Positions 17,739-27,183 are shown, counted from the first letter of the stretch. The stretch: DNA of 64,000 nt from OMIW01 sp044235645 (GCA_044235645.1 JBIIHQ010000005.1:186001-250000), one strand, 5' to 3'. Numbers and translations: made by a program. The notes: generated by a model not told the origin, from the sequence alone.

Positions 17739-18690
17739 TGGGGATAAAGAGGAACTGGGGCCGGTTGACCGAGAAGAACGAGTTCATGCCGCGAGATGTT
17801 GGTCAGCCGTCGTCCCCTGGATTATAGCCGCGAGATTGCGGACTCTCCCTGCCGCATTGTGTCCAGTAATATTTGCTGCAGCGGTGGCGTATTCAGCGGG
17901 TTTTCATCGATGGGGATTGTGGATTCTTGTCGCGATATGTGGGTCGCTGATTCAGGTTATCTGTAATTTTGCCAATGACCTGCACGATTTTTTAAAGGGA
18001 GCTGATACGGATGCTCGAATTGGCCCTCAGCGGGCGGTGCAGGCAGGCCTGATATCGCCTGAGCAGATGCGGTATGCCTTGCGGATTCTTGTTGGTATCT
18101 CAGTCATTCTTGGCGTCGTGCTGATAGGTGCTGGTGGGTGGCCGATCCTGCTTATCGGTATGCTCTCTCTTGTATGCGCTTTCGCGTATACAACAGGCCC
18201 TCATCCCCTTGCCTATCGAGGGTTGGGTGAACTTTTTGTCATGATCTTTTTTGGACCCGTTCCCGTATATGGAACCCTTCGGATTATGGGACTCAAAGCG
18301 CCTGTTCCGTCATTGATTATCGGGGGGGGAATTGCTGCGATTGCGACCGCGTTGCTGGTGGTAAATAACGTACGCGATCGGGAACAGGATGAGCTTGTTG
18401 CGAAACGAACTTTAGCGGTTCGCCTGGGCGAGCCGAGGTGTCGGTTTGAGTATTTTGTATGGATGATAGTAGCAGCGTGCGCCCCTGTCGGAGCGTGGCT
18501 CTGCGAAGCACCCGTTGGAGTGCTCGCGGGTGTCGGTATAATTCCCTTCGGCTGGAGAGTCGCAAGGCGGCTTTTTGTGGCTCGATGCGGTGTTGACTAT
18601 GGTCTAGTCTTGAAGCAGACGGTTGTTATCCTGGGTGGATACACAGCGGCAGTGAGCATCGGTTGGCTTTCATCGCTTGCTTTGATGTAG
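17728..18690 (+). CDS. menA: 1,4-dihydroxy-2-naphthoate polyprenyltransferase MenA
   Basis: UbiA-superfamily membrane prenyltransferase that attaches the polyprenyl chain to DHNA in menaquinone synthesis. Both Asp-rich prenyl-diphosphate motifs are present: NFANDLHDFLKGADTDAR (about residues 85-102) and VVNNVRDREQDELVAKRTL (about 211-229). About eight hydrophobic helices are visible in 320 aa. GTG 17728 overlaps the usp stop. The ANDLHD form and the nearby menC-like gene favour MenA over heme or ubiquinone UbiA members. Confidence 0.88.
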   Translation: MLISGDKEELGPVDREERVHAARCWSAVVPWIIAARLRTLPAALCPVIFAAAVAYSAGFHRWGLWILVAICGSLIQVICNFANDLHDFLKGADTDARIGPQRAVQAGLISPEQMRYALRILVGISVILGVVLIGAGGWPILLIGMLSLVCAFAYTTGPHPLAYRGLGELFVMIFFGPVPVYGTLRIMGLKAPVPSLIIGGGIAAIATALLVVNNVRDREQDELVAKRTLAVRLGEPRCRFEYFVWMIVAACAPVGAWLCEAPVGVLAGVGIIPFGWRVARRLFVARCGVDYGLVLKQTVVILGGYTAAVSIGWLSSLALM

Positions 18691-18740
18691 GTCGGAGAGC
18701 GAGGGGTTGTGGGCTCATCAGGAAGGAGGCTGAAGAAAAG

Positions 18741-18938
18741 ATGGTCACGAGCTTGCAGTTTGTTCAGGTAGGGGGTATATGGGCGTCAGGAGCGGCGCGG
18801 AAGTGTGGTCGAAAATTTGCTGGGGTTTATGCAGGTTTGAGCAAAGTGGCCATCACGGATAGTCGGTTGCACATCGCAGCACATGTCATCGCCGGTGCGA
18901 GGTCTGAGAGAGAATTGGTTCTGGCAATCGCTCTGTGA
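18741..18938 (+). CDS. Possible small protein (65 aa)
   Basis: Short ORF in the 295-bp gap between menA and the menC-like gene. ATG 18741 has a good AAGGAGG at 18723-18729, though 11 bases away. The product is basic with an Ala/Gly-rich middle and no clear family. It is followed by a hairpin (CAATCGC 18925-18931 with GCGATTG 18941-18947). It could equally be a chance reading frame. Confidence 0.3.
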   Translation: MVTSLQFVQVGGIWASGAARKCGRKFAGVYAGLSKVAITDSRLHIAAHVIAGARSERELVLAIAL

Positions 18939-18984
18939 GGGCGATTGTTTCTGAAGAGGCCATGGGAAGCCAGAGACAGAGAGA

Positions 18985-20190
18985 ATGAAGATTTCAAGTT
19001 ACCCGTATCGGGTGAAATTTGCGGAACCGTTTCGCACGGCAAAAGGGGAGTATCGCGAGCGAGCGGGGTACCTCATCAGCTGTGAGGATAATCAGGGACT
19101 CTGTGGATGGGGAGAGGTTGCACCCTTTCCGGGTTTGAGCAATGAGACCGATGCTGAGGTTCGGGCGGGGCTTTTAGTGGCGAGCGCCCTTCTCATGCGC
19201 TTCCCCGCGCCGACAACTCCGGAACAGTTGAGTGAAGTGTTGTTCGAGCTCGATACTACCCTTGAGACGATGCCTCCCTCGGTGAGGTTCGGGGTTGAGC
19301 TTGCGATATTGTCATACTGCGAGAAGGGTATTGGGCTTCCGCTTCCAGCGATGCTCGGCGACGAGGAGGGTTGGCGGCTTGTTCCGGTCAACGGCATCGT
19401 TGATCCAGATAGCCCGCTCTTCGAAGAAAGGATCGCTGATCTTCGCTCCAGGGGAGTCTCGTGTTTCAAAGTTAAACTGCTTCCAGGGAGTCGAACTGAG
19501 CGGACGGAACGACTTGAAAAGCTTCGGTCGCAACTCTCAGTCCATGAGACTTATCGGATTGACTGTAATCAGATGTTGACGGCAGAGGATGCTCTTGAAC
19601 TGGTCTATCGTCTCGGCACCCAGAACCTTGAATACCTCGAAGATCCGTTGAGCCCTGATCGACTCAAGGAGCTCGAGCATCTGTCAGATAAGCTTCCTGT
19701 GCCGGTCGCTCTCGATGAGTCGCTTATGCTTCTCGATCTCGGATCCTTCATACCGCGGCGCGCTCGGAAGCATGTATTTGTTCTTAAACCGACAGTTCTT
19801 GGCGGGATACGACGAACGGTTCGACTTGGGAAATCGATTATCCAGAATGGTGGAAAGGTAGTGGTGACCTCGACTCTCGAATGGTCTCACGGGCTGCGGG
19901 GGGTCTATGTTGTTGCATCGAGCCTTGCAGGACACAATCTCCTTCCGAGTGGGTTGTTGACGAATGATCTTTTTGTACCTGAGGGAGCTCGGTATTCATT
20001 CGAGCAGGGTGCAATCATCGGTATTGAAGTAGGTGATGGGCCACCGCAGGAGGGTAAGGGGGTAAGTCGGAGAGACGTGGGAGCGAAGGAGGAGACTCTT
20101 CGCGAGGCCACGGACAAAGATGGCAAGGTCGGAGAGCAAGACCGCGGGTCTGGAAAGAAGAGGCAGGTTGATAAAAAAGGGGTTTCGTGA
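18985..20190 (+). CDS. menC: o-Succinylbenzoate synthase-like enolase-superfamily enzyme
   Basis: Enolase-superfamily dehydratase; the neighbour menA suggests OSB synthase of menaquinone biosynthesis. Catalytic residues are in place: KVKLL (Lys of the KxK motif), RIDCNQ (Asp), LEDPLS (Glu), VALDESL (Asp) and VLKPTVLGG (Lys). The N-terminal capping domain with WGEVAPFPGLS also fits MenC. The last 50 or so residues (about 350-401) are a very charged Lys/Glu/Arg/Gly tail not expected in the family. Muconate cycloisomerase or dipeptide epimerase activity cannot be excluded by sequence alone. Confidence 0.82.
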   Translation: MKISSYPYRVKFAEPFRTAKGEYRERAGYLISCEDNQGLCGWGEVAPFPGLSNETDAEVRAGLLVASALLMRFPAPTTPEQLSEVLFELDTTLETMPPSVRFGVELAILSYCEKGIGLPLPAMLGDEEGWRLVPVNGIVDPDSPLFEERIADLRSRGVSCFKVKLLPGSRTERTERLEKLRSQLSVHETYRIDCNQMLTAEDALELVYRLGTQNLEYLEDPLSPDRLKELEHLSDKLPVPVALDESLMLLDLGSFIPRRARKHVFVLKPTVLGGIRRTVRLGKSIIQNGGKVVVTSTLEWSHGLRGVYVVASSLAGHNLLPSGLLTNDLFVPEGARYSFEQGAIIGIEVGDGPPQEGKGVSRRDVGAKEETLREATDKDGKVGEQDRGSGKKRQVDKKGVS

Positions 20191-20437
20191 CGTGAGGTGC
20201 TCGTCAAAAAGATGGCGAGTATTAACTAATGGATATCAAAGGTAACTGGCGACGTAGCACTATTTTGGACCTGATGGGTGAGGGGGCACGGAGCACAAGT
20301 TCTTTTTTTCCCTCACTTCTGGTAAGGTGACGAGCGTTGGTCTGAGGGTAGTCATAGACGAGGGACCAATTCGAACCGCGCAGTAGAAAAGCGGACAGTG
20401 AGGATCAACGTGATAATCACACTAAGGGAATTAAGAT
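20191..20437 (+). other. Intergenic region before fabF
   Basis: About 250 bp without a convincing gene. It contains a loose inverted repeat (GTGAGGG and CCCTCAC flanking a T-rich stretch near 20280-20320) that might act as a weak terminator for the upstream gene. No ribosome-binding-site-linked small ORF stands out. Confidence 0.3.
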
Positions 20438-21772
20438 ATGGCAACAGGAGAAATGCACCTAGCGGCCCCTCACCAGAGACGGCGAGTGGTTGTTACCGGA
20501 CTGGGTACGGTGAACCCTCTTGCAAACTCGGTCAGCGAAACGTGGGATGCGTTGGTCGCAGGAAGGTCGGGTATCGGACAGATTACCCTCTTTGATGCAG
20601 CCCTGTCGCCCGTCAAAATCGCTGGTGAAGTTAAAAATTGTACCGTGACCGAGCCATTTTCTGAGCCACTCCGTCCATCCCCGGAAAAGCTCATCGAGCG
20701 GGCCGTTGAAACCAAAGAGCTCAAGCGAATGGGAAGGTTCTCTCATTTGGGACTGGTCGCGGCTCTTCAGGCTTATCGTGATGCCGGACTGGATGCCGTT
20801 CGTGCGGATCTCCCTCCCGATCGGATTGGAGTTAACATAGGGGTTGGCATGGGGGGGCTCCCCGAGATTCAGAGTGTGTACGATACCTATCGGGAGCGAG
20901 GGTTTGGTCGGATAACTCCCTTTTTTATTCTTCAGGTGCTCCCCAACTTGGTATCGGGTTATCTCAGCATCCTACTCGACCTGCAGGGCCCCAATATGTG
21001 TAATGTGACTGCATGTGCAACGAGTGCGCACAGCCTCGGAGAGGCGGTTCGTTCAATTCGGAACGGTGATGCAGACGTCATGATCGCTGGTGGGGCAGAG
21101 GCGGTTGTGTGTGAGCTTGCGATCGGCGGGTTTGCCGCTATGAAGGCGCTCTCGACCCGTAATGATGAACCGACGAAGGCTTCGCGTCCGTTCTCGGTCG
21201 ACCGGGATGGATTCGTGATGGGGGAGGGAGCCTCAGTGCTCATCCTCGAGGAGTATGAGTTTGCTCGGAAGCGAGGAGCACAGATCTACGGCGAGATGCT
21301 TGGTTACGGGCTCGGATCCGACGCCTATCACATCACCTCCCCGGCGCCCTGTGGAGTTGGAGCAGGAAGGGCGATGAGAATGGCGCTTCGAGATGCGGGG
21401 CTCAACCCCGAACAGGTCGGCTATGTCAATGCCCACGCGACTTCAACCCCCGGGGGCGATGCTGAGGAGATAGCGGGGATTGCGACGGTCTTCCCTCAGG
21501 GGCGCGAGCACCTGAAGGTCAGTGGTACCAAGTCGATGACGGGGCACCTTCTCGGGGCAGCAGGGGCCACCGAGTGCCTAATTTCTCTATTGGCCATGAA
21601 CAAGGGGGTAATTCCTCCGACCATTAACCTGGAGCAACCCGATCCTGAGATAGATCAATTCGGTCTCGACCTCTGCCCGCTCGAGCCTCGCGAGCACCGT
21701 TGTGATTACGTAATGTCGAACAGTTTTGGGTTTGGGAGCACGAACGGAACGCTCGTGATGGGGCGCGTGTAG
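20438..21772 (+). CDS. fabF: 3-oxoacyl-ACP synthase II (KAS II)
   Basis: Condensing enzyme that extends acyl-ACP with malonyl-ACP in fatty-acid synthesis. The Cys-His-His triad is visible: CATSAHS with Cys193, NAHATSTPGGD with His333 and SMTGHLLGAAGA with His370. Length 444 aa is slightly long, mainly through an insertion at about residues 55-90. ATG 20438 was used. The stop shares one base with the start of the following exonuclease gene. Chain-length preference is not readable. Confidence 0.95.
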   Translation: MATGEMHLAAPHQRRRVVVTGLGTVNPLANSVSETWDALVAGRSGIGQITLFDAALSPVKIAGEVKNCTVTEPFSEPLRPSPEKLIERAVETKELKRMGRFSHLGLVAALQAYRDAGLDAVRADLPPDRIGVNIGVGMGGLPEIQSVYDTYRERGFGRITPFFILQVLPNLVSGYLSILLDLQGPNMCNVTACATSAHSLGEAVRSIRNGDADVMIAGGAEAVVCELAIGGFAAMKALSTRNDEPTKASRPFSVDRDGFVMGEGASVLILEEYEFARKRGAQIYGEMLGYGLGSDAYHITSPAPCGVGAGRAMRMALRDAGLNPEQVGYVNAHATSTPGGDAEEIAGIATVFPQGREHLKVSGTKSMTGHLLGAAGATECLISLLAMNKGVIPPTINLEQPDPEIDQFGLDLCPLEPREHRCDYVMSNSFGFGSTNGTLVMGRV

Positions 21773-22401
21773 TGATGAGAGGCAGTGCGGAAGGTCACAG
21801 AGTGGTGGCGTCATCCTCCTTGATCAGGCGTACCTCCCCTGTGAGGCGGTGCTTCAAACGGATATCACAACCCCTCGGGTCGACCTTTGTGGCCATCGAT
21901 TTCGAGACCGCTGACCGCAATCGTGATAGTGCCTGTGCCGTATCGGCGATTTCAGTCGTCAATGGCGAGGTCGCCTCAGTGTACACTACTCTCATCCGTC
22001 CCCCCGAGGCTGACACGGGAGGAGGGGACTTTGAGTTCACTTACATTCATGGCATCACCCCTTCGACCGTCCGGAACAGCCCGACTTTCGACGAGATAGC
22101 GGGGCACTTGATGCCGATGCTCCAAGAGGCCCCATTTATTGCTGCCCATAATGCCTCCTTTGACTCCTCGGTCATCAGAGCACTCTGCGACCGCTACGGA
22201 CGAGACGTGCCTCCGACCCCCTGGTTGTGCACCGTCCGGCTCGCACGAAAGACGTGGCAGTTACCGAAGTGTGGGCTGAGTGAGGTGTCCCGATTTTTAG
22301 GAGTTTCGCTCAATCACCACGAGGCGGAGTCAGACGCTCGGGCCTGCGCAGCTATCGTTGTAGCGGCACTGAAATCGGAGCCTGCCCCCGGTATGCGCTA
22401 A
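21772..22401 (+). CDS. DEDDh 3'-5' exonuclease, DnaQ/PolC-epsilon-like
   Basis: 209-aa DNA exonuclease-fold protein. Exo I is AIDFET (Asp and Glu metal ligands), Exo II contains HNASFDSSV with the Asp, and Exo III reads HHEAESDA, the DEDDh pattern. An N-terminal stretch of about 40 residues precedes the domain. Such free-standing domains act as proofreading or RNA/DNA trimming enzymes; the exact substrate is unknown. GTG 21772 overlaps the fabF stop by one base, with ATG 21775 directly after. Confidence 0.88.
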   Translation: MMRGSAEGHRVVASSSLIRRTSPVRRCFKRISQPLGSTFVAIDFETADRNRDSACAVSAISVVNGEVASVYTTLIRPPEADTGGGDFEFTYIHGITPSTVRNSPTFDEIAGHLMPMLQEAPFIAAHNASFDSSVIRALCDRYGRDVPPTPWLCTVRLARKTWQLPKCGLSEVSRFLGVSLNHHEAESDARACAAIVVAALKSEPAPGMR

Positions 22402-22495
22402 AGGAGCCCTTTGCGTGATCTCCGAAATTGTTAATCCGCCCCTCGCTCGTTACGTGTGCGGGCAACACTGACCGACGAGTGCTTGCGGGAGGGCT

Positions 22496-22879
22496 TTAGT
22501 GGACCCACCGGCTCGTCGGAATACCCGCTATGAGGAGCATTGCCTGCTCCGATGGGTCAAGATGTCCGGGGAGGGGAGTCTCCATCGGTTCGGAATAGGG
22601 CGCAGTCTCCTCTGCGATGAGGTCAGAGGTCCCCTGTATATCAAGCGCCGCTGCGGCTAGTTCATCAAGCGTCTGATCAAGCATGATACCCGACACAAAC
22701 AGCCTGATCGGCCCCGCCAGAGGGTCGTCATCGTGAAGCCGGGCCCACCCAAGAAGTCCCTCCACGTCGCGTTGCTCAAGGTGTTCCTGAAGTTCCTCAT
22801 CGCCCTGCCCTGTTTCGTCGATAAAATCGGCGAGGAGGGAGTACGCTTTTTGGAAGTAGAGCGAGCGAAATGAACGCAT
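22496..22879 (-). CDS. Unknown 127-aa acidic protein
   Basis: Not recognised. The chain is acidic and helical-looking, with no Cys and no signal peptide; it starts MRSFRSLYFQKAYSLLADF. ATG 22879 was chosen, although the frame stays open to 22912. It lies convergent to the exonuclease and divergent from the next unknown gene. The even distribution of Leu and charged residues favours a real soluble protein. Function unknown. Confidence 0.55.
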   Translation of the reverse strand: MRSFRSLYFQKAYSLLADFIDETGQGDEELQEHLEQRDVEGLLGWARLHDDDPLAGPIRLFVSGIMLDQTLDELAAAALDIQGTSDLIAEETAPYSEPMETPLPGHLDPSEQAMLLIAGIPTSRWVH

Positions 22880-23100
22880 AGACGGTCCTGTGGTAGGGGG
22901 TGGTTCGTCCAAGGTTATGCGCGAGGGTCCATCATCCGCGGCGAAGCAACCTCGTCCTGCAAACGGAGGTGCTTGTGGCGGGTTAGTCGACCGTGTTCGG
23001 CAGAACCTTTCTCAGGTTATTCGAGCGTATGGGGGCCGTGTGCTGTTGGGGTTTGCTGCCAAATGGGGTAGGCTATTTAGGTGTTGTTTCAGAGGGTTTT

Positions 23101-23757
23101 ATGGCTGTTTTGTTCGGTGCTGATCACAGAGAGATTGCTGCAGCGATCTCTCAAGCAAGGAGTTGGGGCTTCTCACCCTCTCTTTCCCACATAAAATTAA
23201 CGAGGGATGGGGTGAAAGCCAGAATCCGCCTCCGATTAAAGAGGAGGTCGCTGGGTTTGGGGAGCCTGGATACTCTCTATCAGAGAGCTTCCTCCGAGGA
23301 ATTTCAGAGAGCGATTGTCACCTTCATCGGTGTGTGTCACGAGCCGGTACGCTTGAGATTATCTCAAAGGGGGGATCGGGTTTCTTTGACAGTCTGGGAC
23401 GCGCCGTGGCCTCTGCTCCTTACGGAAACGATATATCACGACGGCGACCCGTGGCATTCCTGGAGTCGTTATGATTGCAAGCCGACGCGGATTCCCGATG
23501 TTATTGCGTTGAGGCCCTTACCAACGGTGTATGCGCCGTTGAAACGAGAGAAGCAATTCGACGTGCGATTAGCGGCGTGGCGTCCTCCGGCGAAGGTTCG
23601 GGTTGATATGTATGATCCGACCTGGGTCACGAGCCATTGGGACCTGCCGACCGTTCCGCCGAACCGCATGGTGGGTCATTCGCTCAATGTCGGGAAGCCT
23701 GATAGTTTCCTGGGGGCCAAATCGGTCACGATTTGGGTTCCCGTCGACAGAGCATAA
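23101..23757 (+). CDS. Unknown 218-aa protein
   Basis: Not recognised. ATG 23101 (MAVLFGADHREIAA) is the best start; the frame is open further upstream to 22993. The C-terminal half is rich in Trp, Pro and Tyr (for example DAPWPLLLTETIYHDGD and YDPTWVTSHWDLP) and looks like a beta-rich domain. No signal peptide, metal site or catalytic motif can be named. A strong intrinsic terminator follows at 23805, so it may be a one-gene transcription unit. Confidence 0.65.
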   Translation: MAVLFGADHREIAAAISQARSWGFSPSLSHIKLTRDGVKARIRLRLKRRSLGLGSLDTLYQRASSEEFQRAIVTFIGVCHEPVRLRLSQRGDRVSLTVWDAPWPLLLTETIYHDGDPWHSWSRYDCKPTRIPDVIALRPLPTVYAPLKREKQFDVRLAAWRPPAKVRVDMYDPTWVTSHWDLPTVPPNRMVGHSLNVGKPDSFLGAKSVTIWVPVDRA

Positions 23758-23804
23758 AGCTGTCGAACGGCATAAAGGTTCTGAACGCAGGGCTAAAGCC
23801 CAAT

Positions 23805-23842
23805 AAAGCGACTGCCCAATTAACCGCAGTCGCTTTTTTTTT
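23805..23842 (+). terminator. Intrinsic terminator
   Basis: An 11-bp perfect stem, AAAGCGACTGC (23805-23815) with GCAGTCGCTTT (23826-23836), closes a 10-base loop and runs into a nine-T tract (23834-23842). It ends the plus-strand unknown gene, and it lies between that gene and the converging superoxide dismutase. Confidence 0.88.
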
Positions 23843-23921
23843 ACTCGCTAATTTTTTCCTTGCCTGAGTCCTTTCAGTTGTCTTATCCCTTCCAGGATGT
23901 GAGGCGCGGACGTGTGAAGCA

Positions 23922-24512
23922 TTACATCGCCCCGAACCGGCGTTCAACATCGCGCCAATTTATCACCTGCACAAATCCCTCAAGATACGCAGCCCGGTTG
24001 TTCTGATACTTCAAATAGTAAGCATGTTCCCACACATCGCACGCGAGGATCGGGAGGGTGACCCACTGGGAGAGGTCCTGATGCTTCTCGGCGGTGAGGA
24101 TATCCAGCGTGTTGGTCATCACGTTCTTAACGAGGAGCACCCATCCAGAGCCTTCGACAGCGGCTCCAGCTGCTTTGAACTGGGCGAGAAATTTTTCGTA
24201 CGATCCGAATCGAGCGGTAATTGCGTCTGCGAGCGCACCCGTGGGAGCGCCGCCACCGTTGGGGGTCATGTTTTCCCAAAAGATGACGTGCAGAAAATGA
24301 CCGGCACCGTGGAATGCAGCTTCGCGTTCCCAATGCTTCACGAGCGCGTAATCACCCTTCTCCCGGGCATCGGCGAGCTTTGCCTCGGCATTGTTGAGGC
24401 CGTTGACGTACGCCAGGTGGTGCTTGTCGTGGTGAAGCCGCATCGTCTGTTCGTCGATATGGGGCTCAAGGGCATCGTAAGGATAGGGGAGGGGGGGTAG
24501 TTCGTGTGCCAT
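23922..24512 (-). CDS. sodB: Superoxide dismutase, Fe/Mn type
   Basis: Converts superoxide to oxygen and hydrogen peroxide. The metal ligands are identifiable in LHHDKHH, GAGHFLHVIFWEN and DVWEHAYYLKY. Length (196 aa) is normal. ATG 24512 is supported by AGGAG eight bases upstream and the family-like start AHELPPLPYPYDALEPH. Fe, Mn or cambialistic metal use cannot be settled by eye. No export signal, so cytoplasmic. The gene symbol is used in the broad sense. Confidence 0.94.
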   Translation of the reverse strand: MAHELPPLPYPYDALEPHIDEQTMRLHHDKHHLAYVNGLNNAEAKLADAREKGDYALVKHWEREAAFHGAGHFLHVIFWENMTPNGGGAPTGALADAITARFGSYEKFLAQFKAAGAAVEGSGWVLLVKNVMTNTLDILTAEKHQDLSQWVTLPILACDVWEHAYYLKYQNNRAAYLEGFVQVINWRDVERRFGAM

Positions 24513-24812
24513 CTGGTCTACTCCTGAAAACATGTCATGGTGGCGTGATGTCGTTCTCGATGCCGCATGATTGCCGCATTCGCGAGCACGATAGAACGGT
24601 ACGTAAGGGAGGCGAGCCTCACGCCGAGGCTGTGACCCATTTTCGAGCGGTAGTCATATCAGAGGTTGCTCATTTGCGCGAGAGGGGGGTGTGAGATAGA
24701 ACGTATATAACCCCAAAGAGCGCCGCGGAGTATGGGTTCTCATGAGGCGATGACTTGAGTATGATAGGGGGGTCTTCGTATCGCCGGTTCTCTCTTATTA
24801 CTCCAAGACCCC
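24513..24812. other. Divergent spacer between sod and a secreted-protein gene
   Basis: About 300 bp containing the start regions of sod (-) and the thrombospondin-type-3 gene (+). No ORF with a ribosome binding site and no clear -35/-10 pair were found. Confidence 0.35.
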
Positions 24813-25706
24813 ATGGCCGTTGAATCCCCGCCGTCGCCTCCTCGCTCTTACCGTCGAACTCCCGCAGGGACCCTCGCCTATACTCTGGCTCTCGGCAGTA
24901 TGGCGATGGTTATCTCAGGAACGCGAGCATGTCAGGAGGATTATGATTTGGCCGGCCAGACTAACATCGTGGCGACGCCGACGAGTACAACCGCTCCGAC
25001 ATTGACCGCCACTCCGACCGGCTCACCGAGTCCGATCCCTACTGAAACCCCGTCGGTAGACGAGTCTCCTACCCCAGAGCCAGAGCAAGAACCCCTCGTT
25101 GGCATCCTCGATGAAGCGACCTTAGAATCCGCTGACGGCCACGCAGAAGATCCTGCCGCCGAACCCCGTGCGGCAGCCTCTCAAAATTGGCTCGGTTCTG
25201 CGTTTGTCGCGAAGGTTGGCCTCGATTCTGATGGGGATGGCTTCACTGATGAGGCCGAAAATGAGTATCTCTCCGATCCGCACAATGCCAAGGTGACACC
25301 CGCCTATTCGTGCGCATCCTTGCTCCGTGACAGGCTCGCGGGGGCCGATGATGATGGTGATGGATTGGTGAATGGTGATGAACAGCGACGGGGGACGGAC
25401 GCTGCGGATGGTGATTCTGATGGTGATGGGTGTGCTGACGGGGCGGAGGTATGGTCCCAGTCTTCGCCCCTCGATGGTACTTCGCTTCCCGCGAGCGCGG
25501 CGGGGCATTGTCTCAGCGATGCCTTCAAAGGAGAAAAGGGGTTGACGGTAGGGGTTGATGACGCCGATAGCGATGGGCTCGTCGATTCAGTTGAGTTGGC
25601 GATTGGAAGTGATCCGACATCCGCTGATAGCGATGGTGATGGGATCTATGATGGGAGAGAGGTGCAGATTGGGTGTGACCCGCTGCGGAGGGATTTTCTG
25701 GGCTAA
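24813..25706 (+). CDS. Exported protein with Thr-Pro linker and thrombospondin type-3 repeats
   Basis: 297 aa. An N-terminal hydrophobic stretch (about residues 20-38) ends in GTRACQ, a weak lipobox-like site, so export or lipidation is likely. Residues about 55-95 form a Thr/Pro/Ser linker. From about residue 138 on, calcium-binding TSP3 repeats occur (DSDGDGFTDEAE, DDDGDGLVNGDE, DSDGDGCADGAE, DSDGDGIYDGRE). Six or so Cys are spread through the repeats. The start is the first ATG in frame, and the N-terminus is unusually long. Same architecture type as three other proteins in the window. Ligand unknown. Confidence 0.8.
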   Translation: MAVESPPSPPRSYRRTPAGTLAYTLALGSMAMVISGTRACQEDYDLAGQTNIVATPTSTTAPTLTATPTGSPSPIPTETPSVDESPTPEPEQEPLVGILDEATLESADGHAEDPAAEPRAAASQNWLGSAFVAKVGLDSDGDGFTDEAENEYLSDPHNAKVTPAYSCASLLRDRLAGADDDGDGLVNGDEQRRGTDAADGDSDGDGCADGAEVWSQSSPLDGTSLPASAAGHCLSDAFKGEKGLTVGVDDADSDGLVDSVELAIGSDPTSADSDGDGIYDGREVQIGCDPLRRDFLG

Positions 25707-25786
25707 ACCGATAAGAAAACAGAGGCGCGACAGGAGACAGATTCTCCATCGTAAGATTATGTGACGTAAAGCTGTAAAGGAGCAGT

Positions 25787-27154
25787 ATGAGTGCCGTTGC
25801 ACGCAGTAAGACATCATTAAGCGAGTCAGAGGTAGCGTGGGAAGATCGCTCGTACCTCCGAGAAACGCGTTCTTCCGAACTCTTCGCCCGAGCCCAAAAA
25901 ATTTTTCCAGGGGGGGTAAACTCTCCCGTGCGGGCGTTTCGTCAGGTAGGGGACGAGCCTTTTTATGTAGCGCGGGGCGAGGGGCCGTATCTGTTCGATG
26001 TCGAGGGCAATCGATACATCGACTGTGTGTTAAGCTGGGGGCCGCTCGTGATGGGTCATGCTCACCCGGTCGTCACCGATGCGATTGCCACTCAGGCGCA
26101 GCGTGGGACCAGTTTTGGGGCGTGTCACGAGGGAGAGCTCCAGCTCGCTGAAATAATCCAGGCTGCTCTTCCGAGCCTTGAAATGCTTCGCTTCGTGAAT
26201 TCCGGAACCGAGGCGGGAATGAGCGTGATCCGGCTCGCGCGTGCTTTTACCGGTCGGCGCAAGATCGTCAAGTTCACCGGTTGTTACCACGGTCATGTGG
26301 ATTCACTGTTGGCGCAAGCAGGAAGCGGTGTGGCCACGTTGGGCCTTCCCGACTCAGCGGGAGTTATTGCTGATACCACCGCGCACACGATTCTTGCGCG
26401 ATATAACGATCTCGCGTCAGTCGTGCGATGTCTCGACCAGTACGGATCAGATATTGCCGCAGTCATCGTCGAGCCGGTCATGGGTAATGCGGGCTTGATT
26501 CCGCCCCACCCAACCTTTCTCCAATCGCTCCGCGATCTCACTCATGACTACGGAGTTCTTCTGATCTTCGATGAGGTGATGAGTGGCTTTCGGGTGCATC
26601 CAGCGGGAGCGCAGGTACAGGCGAGAGTTCGGCCTGATCTTTCGATGCTGGGGAAGGTGATCGGGGGTGGTCTGCCGGTCGGAGCCTACGGGGGACGGGC
26701 AGAGATCATGGAGATGATCGCACCCGCCGGGTCGGTCTATCAAGCGGGTACCCTCTCGGGAAATCCTCTCGCGATGGCCGCGGGGCGGGCGACCCTGACC
26801 CTCTGGGGTGAAGGAGAACATTTTCTTCACGCGGCAGAGGCGGCGCGAGTCGTGACGGAGCGAGCAAAGCAATGCGCGCACCGGTTTGGGATACCGCTGA
26901 CGACTGCTGCCGCCGGTTCGATGGCGGGTCTCTTCTTCCACGAGGGTCCTGTGGATTCGTACGAGGATGCTCAGCGTTGTGACCGAGATCGGTTTGCGGC
27001 GTTTTTTCGCGGGATGCGGGCGCGGGGGGTATTCATTCCTCCTTCACCCTTTGAGGCGTGGTTTATGAGTGCGCTTCATTCCGGGCCAGTGCTGACGGCG
27101 TTGGTCGATGCCGTCGAGGGAACGCTCGAGGATATAGCGCGCGCCGGGAGGTGA
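25787..27154 (+). CDS. hemL: Glutamate-1-semialdehyde 2,1-aminomutase
   Basis: PLP enzyme that makes 5-aminolevulinate in the C5 pathway to heme and other tetrapyrroles. The aminotransferase class III fold is clear: NSPVRAFRQVG, WGPLVMGHAHP, NSGTEAGMS, FTGCYHGHVD, IIFDEVMSGFR-like segment and the PLP lysine in MLGKVIGGGLPVGAYGG (Lys290). About 25 extra N-terminal residues precede the conserved core. Length 455 aa. GGAG lies just before ATG 25787. The organism therefore does not need the Shemin-type ALA synthase. Confidence 0.96.
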   Translation: MSAVARSKTSLSESEVAWEDRSYLRETRSSELFARAQKIFPGGVNSPVRAFRQVGDEPFYVARGEGPYLFDVEGNRYIDCVLSWGPLVMGHAHPVVTDAIATQAQRGTSFGACHEGELQLAEIIQAALPSLEMLRFVNSGTEAGMSVIRLARAFTGRRKIVKFTGCYHGHVDSLLAQAGSGVATLGLPDSAGVIADTTAHTILARYNDLASVVRCLDQYGSDIAAVIVEPVMGNAGLIPPHPTFLQSLRDLTHDYGVLLIFDEVMSGFRVHPAGAQVQARVRPDLSMLGKVIGGGLPVGAYGGRAEIMEMIAPAGSVYQAGTLSGNPLAMAAGRATLTLWGEGEHFLHAAEAARVVTERAKQCAHRFGIPLTTAAAGSMAGLFFHEGPVDSYEDAQRCDRDRFAAFFRGMRARGVFIPPSPFEAWFMSALHSGPVLTALVDAVEGTLEDIARAGR

Positions 27155-27183
27155 TATCGGCAACAGCCTTCCGAGGAGAGCAT

